Shown piece after piece: positions 7,741 through 16,764 of a DNA stretch of 64,000 nucleotides; the stretch's first letter is position 1; the number at the start of each line of letters is the position of its first letter. The notes under the pieces are model-generated. The model was not told where the DNA came from and ran no database searches. It saw only the letters and a program-made list of their open reading frames with translations. The stretch covers positions 52,856 to 116,855 of the forward strand of contig CALCHY010000339.1 in NCBI GenBank assembly GCA_937907415.1. Reading direction: 5' to 3'. A program made the translations under genes and the position numbers. Origin of the DNA: an uncultured Trueperaceae bacterium (lineage in GTDB: Bacteria; Deinococcota; Deinococci; Deinococcales; Trueperaceae).

Positions 7741-9966
7741 TCATGTCGCGCGCACGAAGTAGTAGGTCGTACCCCACCGCACCTCGCGGTCGGCCAACTG
7801 CAGCATGAACGCTTCCTTGACGGCCGCCAGCTCCCCGGCGCTCAGGTGCCTGCCCAAGTGATCGGCGTAGGAGGCCCGTTCACCGCCAACCGCGAACCAA
7901 TCGACGATGGTGCTGCGCGGCAGTCTTCGCTGGTCGTAATACACCTTGGGCGTTAACCGCACCTGTGAGAAGCCGGCGCTCTCGATGGCCGCCACGACCG
8001 ACTCGGGGGCCGTCCCTACGCGCTCAGCGGCCCCAACAGCCGTACCGGAATAGATGCTCTCCTCGGCCGCGGCAACGCTAGCGGCGAGCGCCGGTCGGTC
8101 AGAAAGGTCCACCAACGCATGCAGGCGTTGCGCCCGCCGCCTGTCGACCTCCGCCAGCACGACGACTCCGCCAGGCGCCATGACCGCCCGCAGGCGCGAG
8201 AACGCTGCCTGCAGGTCAGGCAGGGGAGGGAGGGCGGCCAACCAGCCGCGGCCGTACGCCTCGTCGAAGCGCACCCCGCCAAGCGCATCGGCGTCCAAGT
8301 CAAGCACGTCGGTGCGCAACAAGATGGGGCGAGTCAGCTCGGAGAGGTTGGCCGCCTGGCTCTCCAACTCAACCGCGGCCTTGGCGTCCGGCTCGAGCGC
8401 CCAAACCTGACCCTCCGGCGTGCGCCTCACCGCTTCCCAAGTGATCAGCCCACTACCTGGCCTCAGGTCGAGCACGACGTGATGCGGGGCGGGCGGCGCT
8501 AACTCGAAGAGGTCGTCGCGCACCTCGCCAAGGCGCTGGCCCCGCGACGAAACCGCCCGCTCGAGCCAGCGCTCGCGCTGCCCGAAGCGCGGAGCGACGG
8601 TCATGATCTCCGGGGCGGCCTCCGGTTCGAGCATCGCGGCGAGTTGCGCTTCCCGGCGCCGCGTCACGTCGGCCGCGATGCTCGCCTCGAAGCCGTTGCC
8701 GCTCGGAGCGTAGAAGACCTTGCCCTGCAGCGACTCCGGCAGGTACTGCTGCGCCACCCAGTGGTCGCGGTAAGCGTGTGGGTAGGCGTAGCCTGCGCCG
8801 TGGCCGAGGGTGTCCTTGTCCCGGCTGCCATCGCGCAGGTGGACGGGCACCTCCTCCTCGCGCTCGCTCTCGACCGCAGCCAACGCGTCGAAGAACGCCA
8901 TCGTGCTGTTCGACTTCGGCGCCGTGGCTAGGTACAAGGTCGCTTGCGCGAGGTGGTAGCGGCCCTCGGGTAAACCGACGTAATCGTAGGCCTGCGCGGC
9001 GGCGGCCGTATGGCTGAGGGCCCGTGGGTCCGCCAAGCCGATGTCCTCGCTGGCGAGGATGAGGAGGCGCCTGAAGATGAAGCGTGGGTCCTCGCCTGCG
9101 TAGACCATCTTGGCTAGCCAGTAGAGGGCGGCGTCCGGGTCCGAACCGCGCACGCTCTTGATGAAGGCGCTGATGGTGTCGAAGTGAGCGTCGCCCTCCT
9201 TGTCGTACAGGACGGCGCGGCGTTGGATGGACTCCTCCGCCACCGCGATGGTTATCTGGACCTGTCCGTCAACCGGCAGGGTCGTCTCGACGGCCAACTC
9301 GAGGGCGTTGAGGAGCGCCCGGGCGTCGCCGTTCGCGACGTTCGCGAGATGACTCAAGGCCTCTTCGTCGATCTCGACTGCGCGGCGGCCGTAGCCGCGC
9401 TCCGCGTCTGCCAGCGCCTGCCTTGCCACGGCGCGGAGGTCGTCCTCCTCGAGCGGGAGTAGCCGGAAGACGCGGCTGCGGCTCACGAGGGCCTTGTTGA
9501 CCTCGAAGAACGGGTTCTCGGTGGTGGCGCCGATGAGCACGACGGTGCCGTTCTCCACCCACGGCAAGAGCGCGTCCTGCTGCGCCTTGTTGAAGCGGTG
9601 CACCTCGTCGACGAACAAGATGGTCTTGACGCCTGCGCGGCGCGAGGACTGCGCCGCCGTGACGGCCTCGCGGATCTCCTTCACGCCGGACAAGACCGCG
9701 TTGATGGCCGTGAAGCGCGCACGCGTGGAGTTGGCGATCACGCGGGCGAGGGTGGTCTTGCCCGTCCCAGGCGGCCCGTAGAGGATGAGCGACGAGAGCT
9801 GATCCGCCTCGATGGCGCGCCGCAGCAACCGCCCTGGCCCAAGGATGTGACCCTGGCCGATGAACTCAGCCAGGGTCCTTGGCCGCATGCGGGCGGCGAG
9901 TGGTTCGGTCGCGGGTGACTCGAAGAGGGATGGGGCGGTGCGGTCGACTGTCATGCGCTCCGCCAT
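7741..9966 (-). CDS. rarA: RarA (MgsA) ATPase fused to a methyltransferase-like domain
   Basis: A 741-residue protein; ordinary RarA is about 430-450. Residues 20-430 are the RarA/WRNIP1 AAA+ clamp-loader-like ATPase: Walker A GPPGTGKTT with Lys70, Walker B LFVDEVHRFNK with Asp120-Glu121, sensor 1 IGATTENP, then the tetramerisation region. RarA acts at stalled replication forks. Residues from about 480 on form a second domain with a Rossmann-like motif LDLRPGSGL and a following acidic strand end (LEPD), resembling class I S-adenosylmethionine methyltransferases. Similar RarA fusions are known in cyanobacteria. An ATG 12 bases further in (MTVDRT) is an alternative start. Confidence 0.9.
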   Translation of the reverse strand: MAERMTVDRTAPSLFESPATEPLAARMRPRTLAEFIGQGHILGPGRLLRRAIEADQLSSLILYGPPGTGKTTLARVIANSTRARFTAINAVLSGVKEIREAVTAAQSSRRAGVKTILFVDEVHRFNKAQQDALLPWVENGTVVLIGATTENPFFEVNKALVSRSRVFRLLPLEEDDLRAVARQALADAERGYGRRAVEIDEEALSHLANVANGDARALLNALELAVETTLPVDGQVQITIAVAEESIQRRAVLYDKEGDAHFDTISAFIKSVRGSDPDAALYWLAKMVYAGEDPRFIFRRLLILASEDIGLADPRALSHTAAAAQAYDYVGLPEGRYHLAQATLYLATAPKSNSTMAFFDALAAVESEREEEVPVHLRDGSRDKDTLGHGAGYAYPHAYRDHWVAQQYLPESLQGKVFYAPSGNGFEASIAADVTRRREAQLAAMLEPEAAPEIMTVAPRFGQRERWLERAVSSRGQRLGEVRDDLFELAPPAPHHVVLDLRPGSGLITWEAVRRTPEGQVWALEPDAKAAVELESQAANLSELTRPILLRTDVLDLDADALGGVRFDEAYGRGWLAALPPLPDLQAAFSRLRAVMAPGGVVVLAEVDRRRAQRLHALVDLSDRPALAASVAAAEESIYSGTAVGAAERVGTAPESVVAAIESAGFSQVRLTPKVYYDQRRLPRSTIVDWFAVGGERASYADHLGRHLSAGELAAVKEAFMLQLADREVRWGTTYYFVRAT

Positions 9967-10008
9967 GCTAGCCGGTAGTTGGCGCGGCGCGTGTGGGCCG
10001 CGGTGGGC

Positions 10009-10830
10009 TTAGCGCTTCGGAGCGTACTCCTCGAAGCTGAGCGTGAACGCTCCAACGTCGTCGCCGTTCCAGGTGCTGACGTACACGAAGTAGGAGCCGG
10101 GGTCGAGGGCGATGAACATCATCGAGTCCGTCGCGTAGCCTGACGCTTCGCTGTAATCGGCGTCGTCGTTGGAGTTCATGAGGTAACCATCGCTCGTGAA
10201 GAGGTAGAGGTAAGTGTCGAAGTCGTTGGAGGCAGCGTCGATCCTCATGACGGTCTTCTCCGTGACTGTGAAGTCGTATCCCTTGCCTGGGCCGGTCCAA
10301 CCGCCTGGTACGGCGCCATCGTCACTGCTCAACATGCCGGTGACGCTGCCTGGAACCGTGAGCGACTCCGTGCCAGCGAAGGAGGCGGCGCCCTGCATGA
10401 CCAACTCGAGCGTATAGGCGCCGAGATCGTAGTCCGCGTAGCCGCTGACGACTACGGTGTACTTGCCGGAGTAGTCGAGGTAAAGGTCGAGCCGTGACTC
10501 GTACGCGTCGCTAGAGAGAGCGTCGCCGTCGTCGTTGTACTCGAGGCGGAAGCCGTCTGGGTCGAAGACGCTCAGGTAGGTGTCGAAGTCGTAACTGCTC
10601 AGCGTGAGCGTCGCGGTGCTACCCGCCTCGCCCTCGAACTGGTAGAGGTCGACGCGCGAACCGTCCTTGTAGTTCTGGCCGTCCTCCGGCGTCAACTCAC
10701 CGAAGGCCGGAACCCCGGAAACGAGGAGCGGCAGCTGGGAGACGTAGTAGTTGGGCACGACGAACGGTCGCTGCGCCGCGGCGGCGGTGACGAGAGTGAG
10801 GACGAGCAAGAGCGTTGAACGACGGAGCAT
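10009..10830 (-). CDS. Secreted protein with two PPC-type repeats
   Basis: A 273-residue protein with a signal peptide (cleavage probably after the AAAA near residue 20). Two copies of a beta-rich module follow: one around FDTYLSVFDPDGF...DDGD and the other around FDTYLYLFTSDGY...DDAD, each ending in a Tyr-Val strand (YTVVVSGY, YFVYVSTW). This is the pattern of bacterial pre-peptidase C-terminal (PPC) domains, which usually accompany secreted proteases; here no catalytic domain is attached. AAAGGAA lies seven bases before ATG. It may be a cell-surface or secreted binding protein. Confidence 0.7.
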   Translation of the reverse strand: MLRRSTLLLVLTLVTAAAAQRPFVVPNYYVSQLPLLVSGVPAFGELTPEDGQNYKDGSRVDLYQFEGEAGSTATLTLSSYDFDTYLSVFDPDGFRLEYNDDGDALSSDAYESRLDLYLDYSGKYTVVVSGYADYDLGAYTLELVMQGAASFAGTESLTVPGSVTGMLSSDDGAVPGGWTGPGKGYDFTVTEKTVMRIDAASNDFDTYLYLFTSDGYLMNSNDDADYSEASGYATDSMMFIALDPGSYFVYVSTWNGDDVGAFTLSFEEYAPKR

Positions 10831-10948
10831 GCTTGTTCCTTTCGGTTGCGAGCTGGCACGGGTCAACTGCGCCGTGACGTTACGGCCGCCTCGAACCACT
10901 ACTGCCTGCCCCTGCTGCAGGATAGTACGGTAACTGCGATGTTCGCGG

Positions 10949-10954
10949 TAGGCT
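10949..10954 (+). promoter_or_regulatory. -10 box of leaderless lepB transcript
   Basis: TAGGCT lies eight bases before the ATG of lepB and no Shine-Dalgarno is present, so transcription probably starts at or next to the start codon. Confidence 0.4.
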
Positions 10955-10962
10955 AGACCGTC

Positions 10963-11937
10963 ATGACGAAACCAGACTCGACTCGCCCGGACTCCCCGCG
11001 CGCCGCCGCCCGCGCGCGCCTTCGCCCTGGCGGTGGTGGCTCCGCAGGCAAGGCGCCAGTTGCGCCCTTGACCTTCCAACAACGCTTCTGGCGCGAGGTG
11101 CGTGGTTACGCGGAAGCGCTCGTCATCGCGTTCCTCGTCGTGACCTTCCTGTTCACTACCGTTGGCGTCGTCGGCACCTCGATGGAACCTAACCTCGACG
11201 GTGGCAACGGCCGCGGCAACCTTCTGCAGGCCCTGCTCACCGGCGACCGCGTCTTCATCCCTAAGTACGACACGTGGCTGCGCCGCGTCGGTGTCCTTGG
11301 CAAGTACGAGCGCGGGGCAGTCGTCGTGTTGCGGGAGCCAGCTAACGCCCCGACGGCCCTCGAATCGGGCAAGCGCAACTTCTTCATCAAGCGCGTGATC
11401 GGCCTGCCAGGCGACCGCGTCCGCATCGAGCGCGGCCAGGTGTACGTGAACGACGTCGCCATCGACCAGGGTTTCATCACCGAACCTGGAACGGTGCGCG
11501 TGGCGGCCGTCGACTTTCCGCTCGTGGTCGTGCGCGGTGGTCAAGTAGCCGCGCTCGTGATGGGCTTCGAGACGACGCCGAAGGGCAACTCGGTGCCGAT
11601 GCTGCCGATGGGCGGCTTCCTCCCGGCCAGCGTTAGCGTCGATGACGCGCGTGTGCAGCTCTTCTACGGCAACGTGGTCAGTAGCATCTCAGTGCCGGCA
11701 GGCACGGTGGAGGGCACGCCGGTCGTGCTCGACTTCGTGGTGCCAGACGGCAAGTACTTCGTGATGGGTGACAACCGCTCGGCTGGCGGGTCGGAGGACT
11801 CGCGCTACTTCGGGCCGGTAGACGCCATGGCCATCGCAGGGCGCGCCACGGCGGTGATCTGGCCCCCACGCCGCGAGGGTCACTGGAACTTCAGGGCGCT
11901 ATCTGCGCCGGCCGCGTTCGAAGCGGCTAACCCCTAG
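10963..11937 (+). CDS. lepB: Signal peptidase I
   Basis: A 324-residue type I signal peptidase that removes signal peptides at the outer face of the cytoplasmic membrane. A basic, Ala/Pro-rich N-terminal tail is followed by one membrane helix (about residues 52-72), the catalytic Ser73 in GTSMEP, the catalytic Lys143 in FIKRVIGLPGD, and the conserved MGDNRS box near residue 263. There is a long insert between the Lys and GDNR boxes. Its end overlaps by 11 bases the convergent gene that stops at 11927. Confidence 0.93.
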   Translation: MTKPDSTRPDSPRAAARARLRPGGGGSAGKAPVAPLTFQQRFWREVRGYAEALVIAFLVVTFLFTTVGVVGTSMEPNLDGGNGRGNLLQALLTGDRVFIPKYDTWLRRVGVLGKYERGAVVVLREPANAPTALESGKRNFFIKRVIGLPGDRVRIERGQVYVNDVAIDQGFITEPGTVRVAAVDFPLVVVRGGQVAALVMGFETTPKGNSVPMLPMGGFLPASVSVDDARVQLFYGNVVSSISVPAGTVEGTPVVLDFVVPDGKYFVMGDNRSAGGSEDSRYFGPVDAMAIAGRATAVIWPPRREGHWNFRALSAPAAFEAANP

Positions 11938-12724
11938 CTCCCGCCCGCCTAGCGGCGTCGAGCGGAAAAGCGCCAGTTATCCCCAGCTGCGCGAGGTAAC
12001 GCGCCAGCGCTTCGAGGCGCTCGCGAACGGCGGCCTCTGGCAAGTACTGTTCATGCGTGAAGGCGTGCACCGCGCCGCCCGTCTCAAGGGCCGCGTCTGC
12101 GACGCGCAGCGTGGAGGTGACGTCCGGGCTGCTCTCCAAGCGCACGTCCGTCCGGAACAGCCACAAGCCGTGAGCCTCGTCGCGGGCCGTGCCACGCGCC
12201 CTGATCGCGGCGCTAGCTGCAGGTGCGAGGTGGTAAGCCTCCTCACGCTCGTCATCAGGAGTGAGTAACCCCAACGGCCCCAACTCCTCGCCCTGCCAGG
12301 CGCGCACGGCGGCCTCCGACCCCGTGAAGTAGTGAGTGCGTGGCGCGCGGTCGACCGATTCGGCGCCAGCGAAACGCGCGATGCTCGCCACGATCGTCCG
12401 GTAATGTCGTGCGGCTACGGTCGGTGAGACGGCGTCTGGCGAGTAGCGCGTGGCGTCGTCCGCTGCGTGGAACCCGAAACGGAGCCAAGTAGACGCGGCA
12501 GCGAAGGCGCGGCGATGGCGCTCGTCCGCGTCAGCCAACTCCCAGCTCGACGTGGCGGTGCCAGCGAAGAGGTAGAGGCTCGTTACGAGGCCGTACGCCT
12601 CATGGAGCCGCCGCAAGTAGGCGAAGGTGGGCTGCTGCCACGGCGACGCATAGCCCCCGGTGAACAGGTCCTCGACGCAGCCGAAGACGTCGTCGACGCT
12701 GAAGTGCAGGTATGGGACGCTCAA
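11927..12724 (-). CDS. Polysaccharide-deacetylase-like protein in the uronate operon
   Basis: A 265-residue protein read from TTG 12724, which overlaps the uxaC stop in TTGA; no ATG or GTG fits this coupling. It begins with a beta strand ending in HFSVDDVFG and has further candidate active-site elements FGFHAAD and FTHEQYL, an arrangement reminiscent of the NodB/carbohydrate esterase 4 barrel, although the classic HxxxH zinc motif is not obvious. No signal peptide, so it probably acts in the cytoplasm. Its place as the last gene of a uronate operon suggests a sugar substrate; the activity is not established. Confidence 0.6.
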   Translation of the reverse strand: MSVPYLHFSVDDVFGCVEDLFTGGYASPWQQPTFAYLRRLHEAYGLVTSLYLFAGTATSSWELADADERHRRAFAAASTWLRFGFHAADDATRYSPDAVSPTVAARHYRTIVASIARFAGAESVDRAPRTHYFTGSEAAVRAWQGEELGPLGLLTPDDEREEAYHLAPAASAAIRARGTARDEAHGLWLFRTDVRLESSPDVTSTLRVADAALETGGAVHAFTHEQYLPEAAVRERLEALARYLAQLGITGAFPLDAARRAGARG

Positions 12725-14142
12725 GCGCCGCCTAGACGGTAAGTCTCCTTGGTCAGGTCGTACGCGAGCGCACGCGCCAAGCCAGGGGCCTCGTCCTCGT
12801 CGATCAGGCCACGCACGACGCGACCGGCCAACCAGTTGCACGTTACGCGCCGCCAGACGTCGTGCCGGGCAGGGATGGAAGGGAACGCCCGCGTGTCGTC
12901 GACGAAGCCCGCCAAGTTGTAGATGCCTGCCGTCTCGCTCACGGCGTCTAGGTAGCGTTCCATGCCGAGCACCGAGTCGAAGAACCACCACGGAGCGCCT
13001 AGGCGCAGGGTGGGGTAGAAGCCAGCCAAGGGCGCCAACTCACGCGCGTAGGTCGTTTCGTCGAGCGTGTAAAGCACCATGCGGAAGCGCGGGTGGGTGC
13101 CGAGTTCTTCGAGCAGTGGCCGCAACTCGCGCGTCCAGTTCGTGGCTATCGGCATGTCGGCGCCCTTGTCGCGCCCGAAGCGCTCGAAGGTGAGGCGGTG
13201 GTGGTCGCGCAGCGAACCTACGTGGAGTTGCATGACGAGGCCGTCGTCCGCGCTCATGCGCGCCATCTGCAGCAACATGTGCGCCGCGAACGCCTGTCGC
13301 TCAGCCTGGCTGGCGTCCCCTGCCTGGACGCGCGCGAAGACCCTCTCTGCAGCGGGTAGCTCCACCACGTCCGCCGTGAGTGCCGCGTGGTCCGTAGCCG
13401 TACCACCGGCCGCCTTGAAGGCCGCGCGGCGCTGACGTAACGCCTCCAGGTACGACGCGTAGTCTGTGACGGCGACGCAACTACGTTCGGCAAGGAGTTC
13501 CGTCGCCTCCACGAAATCACCGCGGGTCGGGTCGATCACGGCGTCCGGCCTGAAAGTCGGCACGATCGGCATGCCGGCCGCCTGCAGCGCTACGTGCTCT
13601 GTGAGGTCGTCCGTGGCGGCGTCCGTCGTCGCCAACAGTTCTATCCCGAACTGGCGGAAGAGGGCGCGGGGGCGGAACTCTGGTTGCGCCAGCTTGGCGC
13701 TCAGGTGGTCGAAGGTGCGGTCGGCCGTCGCGGCGCTCGGGCGCTCGTCTAGGCCGAAGAGGTCGACGAGCTCGTGCTTCAACCACAGCCCGGAAGGGGT
13801 GCCCGCGAAGAGGTGGTAATGCGCGGCGAACTCGCGCCAGATCTCGCGCGGGTCCGTTTCGACCGGAGCGCCGTCGTTGCGGGCGACGCCGAGGCGCTCG
13901 AGCTGCACGCCCTGGCTGAAGAGCATCCGCAGCAGGTAGTGGTCTGGAACGACGAAGGTCGTCGCCGGGTCGGCCATGGGAGCGTCGTCCAGGAGCAGAC
14001 CGGGCGCGACGTGGCCGTGAGGCGACAGCAGCGGGAGGTCGGCGACTGCGCCGTACAGTGCCCGCGCCAACGAGCGTTGCCCAGGGTCAGGCGCGAAGCC
14101 GCGGTCAGGGTTAAGCGTCCAAGCGCCGCTCGCCGCCGTCAT
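12721..14142 (-). CDS. uxaC: Uronate isomerase (glucuronate/galacturonate isomerase)
   Basis: 473 residues, matching E. coli UxaC (470). It isomerises glucuronate to fructuronate and galacturonate to tagaturonate, the first step of the isomerase route. The metal-binding His42-x-His44 sits in LSPHGHV, and the family C-terminal region around YNLAGFVDDTRAFPSIPARHD and VRRVTCNWLAG-like sequence is clear. The start ATG overlaps the stop of uxaE (ATGA) and its own stop overlaps the next gene, so the three are translationally coupled. Confidence 0.93.
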   Translation of the reverse strand: MTAASGAWTLNPDRGFAPDPGQRSLARALYGAVADLPLLSPHGHVAPGLLLDDAPMADPATTFVVPDHYLLRMLFSQGVQLERLGVARNDGAPVETDPREIWREFAAHYHLFAGTPSGLWLKHELVDLFGLDERPSAATADRTFDHLSAKLAQPEFRPRALFRQFGIELLATTDAATDDLTEHVALQAAGMPIVPTFRPDAVIDPTRGDFVEATELLAERSCVAVTDYASYLEALRQRRAAFKAAGGTATDHAALTADVVELPAAERVFARVQAGDASQAERQAFAAHMLLQMARMSADDGLVMQLHVGSLRDHHRLTFERFGRDKGADMPIATNWTRELRPLLEELGTHPRFRMVLYTLDETTYARELAPLAGFYPTLRLGAPWWFFDSVLGMERYLDAVSETAGIYNLAGFVDDTRAFPSIPARHDVWRRVTCNWLAGRVVRGLIDEDEAPGLARALAYDLTKETYRLGGA

Positions 14143-15659
14143 GCCGGGGCGCCCTTGGCGACGACGAACGGCGCGAGGTGGCGCTCGAAGTGGCGCCTGA
14201 GCGCCGCGCGGTAGGCAGCAGGGTGGCTCTGCAGAACGGCGCGCAACTCCGCGCCGTGAGCCTTGAGCGCGGAGCCGAACGTGACGTGCAGCACTTGCCG
14301 CGAATCGAACTGCTCGAGCAGCGCTCCGATCGCAGTGCCGGGCAAGGCGCCGAGGTTCGGCATGCCGGCGGGGCTGCCAGACACGTGGTAGCTCTTCACG
14401 TCCTCCGCGAAGTGCTGGATGGCGAGGCGGGCGATGCGGTGCAGCAACTCGGGTTGGACCGCGCCGACTACCCGCAACGCCTCCAAGTAGCTCGTCCCCG
14501 CGGTCTTCAAGTGCACGAGCCCGTCTGCTGCCGCGGCGGCGATCGGGTAGGCGGAGAACTTGTCGGAGCCGGAGTGCAGGCTCAGCTTGTACGGCCCGAG
14601 CTGGCGCGCGATGGCCGCGTGCCCGATGAGGTTGCTGGAGAGCAGGCCGAGGTCGCCAAGGTACTCGACGCCCTTCTCGAAATCGCCGACGAAGCGCGGC
14701 GCCAACGACACCCACTCGACCCCGAGGCGCTTCAGCTCAGTGGCGAAGTAGAGGTGCTCGGCCAACGACGTGGCCGTCGGCGTCTCGTCGACGGAAACCT
14801 CGACCTCAGTGGGGTAGGTGGCGGCCCGCCGCAAGTGATCGGCCATGCGCGCAACGTGGGCGACGGCCCGACCGTACTTGACGGCCGCGCGCTCTAGCTC
14901 TCCTGGCCCGAACGTTACGAGGCGCTCACCAGCGTCGAGGCTGGCGCCTGCCAGGCGCGCCTTCAAGTCGGCAGGCGAGGTGTCGAGGTCGTGCCATGGC
15001 AGCGCTTGGAACGCCAGTTCCAAGTCCGCGCTGGTCATGACGTCCGCTTCTGCGTTCACGTGCGCGCCAGGGTCGAAGGTGAAGAACGAGTAGCCAGCCG
15101 CCAGGCAGAGGTCGATGTCATCCTCTGTCTTGAGGTGATCGGCGTCCGCGCCAACCGGCCCGGTCCAACCGGCGAGGAAGGCGCCCCAGGTGGCGTCGTC
15201 GACGACTTCTTGGGGGTTGCGGCCGGTGCGAGCGTTCTCGCGCATGCTCTGCTGCGCGAAGATGGGGGCAACCCCCGTAGCGCCGGCGGCGCGCATGGCG
15301 TCGACGTGACCGGGCGTCGCCAACCCTAGCCGGTCGCCGAAGCCGGCGCTCGTCGCAAGGCCGAGCGGGCGAGGCGTGAGGGAAGGGAGCAACTCGCGCA
15401 GGGTGCGCAGGGTGGCGCCGCTAGGCGCTGCCCTCACGACGGTCACGTCTGGCGCGGCGTGCCGCTCTCCCGCCAGTGACGCCAAGCGCTGATCGCCTGC
15501 CTGCGCCGCGATGGCGATGCGCACGTTCTCGCCTTCGACCTCGGCCCAGAAACCAAGGCCGTCGTGCCAGCGTGCGCTAGCTTGCACCACGCCGCGGCCA
15601 TGTTCGCGCGCGGCCTGCGTGCTGGCGATGGGGTCGTTGTGGTCGGCGTCGCTTCTCAT
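14139..15659 (-). CDS. uxaE: Tagaturonate epimerase
   Basis: A 506-residue protein of the UxaE (TM0440) family, which epimerises D-tagaturonate to D-fructuronate and so lets galacturonate join the glucuronate route without UxaB/UxaA. Characteristic stretches seen include GADADHLKTEDDI, EVSVDETPTATS and SLHSGSDKFSAYP. AGAGGAG lies six bases before ATG. The gene lies between the LacI regulator and uxaC, which it overlaps by 4 bases. The neighbouring uxaC and mannonate dehydrogenase strongly support the assignment. Confidence 0.88.
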   Translation of the reverse strand: MRSDADHNDPIASTQAAREHGRGVVQASARWHDGLGFWAEVEGENVRIAIAAQAGDQRLASLAGERHAAPDVTVVRAAPSGATLRTLRELLPSLTPRPLGLATSAGFGDRLGLATPGHVDAMRAAGATGVAPIFAQQSMRENARTGRNPQEVVDDATWGAFLAGWTGPVGADADHLKTEDDIDLCLAAGYSFFTFDPGAHVNAEADVMTSADLELAFQALPWHDLDTSPADLKARLAGASLDAGERLVTFGPGELERAAVKYGRAVAHVARMADHLRRAATYPTEVEVSVDETPTATSLAEHLYFATELKRLGVEWVSLAPRFVGDFEKGVEYLGDLGLLSSNLIGHAAIARQLGPYKLSLHSGSDKFSAYPIAAAAADGLVHLKTAGTSYLEALRVVGAVQPELLHRIARLAIQHFAEDVKSYHVSGSPAGMPNLGALPGTAIGALLEQFDSRQVLHVTFGSALKAHGAELRAVLQSHPAAYRAALRRHFERHLAPFVVAKGAPA

Positions 15660-15716
15660 GCGTTACTCCTCTGGGGGCTTGGTTGCGGTAGCGGCCGCTG
15701 CGGCGTGCGCGTGGAC

Positions 15717-16757
15717 CTACGGCGCGCTTTCGCGGACGATCAGTTCGGGCTTGAACGTCACATCGGCTGGTTGACCGCCCCGCTGCAGCTCGAAGATCGT
15801 CTGAATGGCGAGGTGCCCCATTCGGTACTTCTCGATGCGCAGGGTGGTGAGCGAAGGGGAGATGAGGCTGGCGATGCGGATGTCGTCGCAACCGATCACC
15901 GCGACGTCATCAGGCACGCGCAAGCCAGCGTGTTTGATGGCGTTGATGGCGCCGAGCGCACCGAGGTCGTTGTAAGCGACGAGGCCGTCGAACTCGCGCT
16001 TCGAGCTTGATAGCAGGTGAGATACGGCCGCGTAGCCAGCTTCCTCCGTCGGTTCGCAGTTGAGCAACAACTCGCTGTCGACTGGCAGTCCCGCTGACTT
16101 GGCTGCCGCGAGGAAGCCACTGCGCCTGTAGCCCGCGCTAGCCGAGCGGGTCGGCCCGCCCAAGTGCACGAGGCGGGTGCGGCCCGCGCCGACCAGGTGC
16201 TTCACGGCGATATCGGCACCTAGCGGGTCGTCGACCATGAGGCTGACCGCGGGAGCAGGGCCGGCGTGACGGTTGATGAGCACGGCCGCCGTATGCGAGG
16301 TCAAGAGCTCGGCCAGCTCGTGGTCTGGGAGGCGTGGGGAGCAGTGGACGACGCCGTCCACGCGGTGGCCAGCTAGGTTGCGCAGCGCTGCGCGTTCGCG
16401 GGCCGGGTCCTCCACGGCGTTGGCTAGCGCAACGGTGTAGCCCGCCTCCCACGCGGCGTCCTCCGCCCCGCGCACGATCTCTGGAAAGAACGGGTTGGTT
16501 ATGTCGGGCACGACGATGCCGATGGTGCGGGTGCGGCCTTGCGTGAGGGAGCGCGCGAGCTGGTTGGGTTGGTAGCCAAGCTCTTCGATGGCGCGGCGGA
16601 CGCGTTCACGCGTCTCGTCGCTCACCCGACCGTTGCCGTTCACGACGCGCGAAACCGTCATGGAAGACACGCCGGCCGCGCGCGCGACGTCTGCGTTGGT
16701 CACGCGCTGCGACTGCAGCGTGCCGGCATACCCCCGTGCTCGTCCCCCACTCTTCAT
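15717..16757 (-). CDS. LacI-family transcriptional regulator
   Basis: 346 residues. The N-terminal helix-turn-helix with hinge (VTNADVARAAGVSSMTVSRV ... LGYQPNQLARSL) is followed by a periplasmic-binding-protein-like sensor domain with GIVVPDITNPFFPEI. A repressor role is expected, with a uronate or uronate oligosaccharide as inducer. It is embedded in the operon it probably controls, 7 bases after the SDR gene and 57 before uxaE. GTTANCGNTAAC sites at 18524 and 21130, with a central CG as in many LacI-family operators, are its likely targets. Confidence 0.92.
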   Translation of the reverse strand: MKSGGRARGYAGTLQSQRVTNADVARAAGVSSMTVSRVVNGNGRVSDETRERVRRAIEELGYQPNQLARSLTQGRTRTIGIVVPDITNPFFPEIVRGAEDAAWEAGYTVALANAVEDPARERAALRNLAGHRVDGVVHCSPRLPDHELAELLTSHTAAVLINRHAGPAPAVSLMVDDPLGADIAVKHLVGAGRTRLVHLGGPTRSASAGYRRSGFLAAAKSAGLPVDSELLLNCEPTEEAGYAAVSHLLSSSKREFDGLVAYNDLGALGAINAIKHAGLRVPDDVAVIGCDDIRIASLISPSLTTLRIEKYRMGHLAIQTIFELQRGGQPADVTFKPELIVRESAP

Positions 16758-16764
16758 CGCCAGG

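Noticed and set aside
10831..11544. Upstream extension of the secreted PPC protein on the minus strand
   Set aside because: The frame stays open but runs antisense to lepB; the ATG at 10830 has a signal peptide directly after it and an AAAGGAA site.
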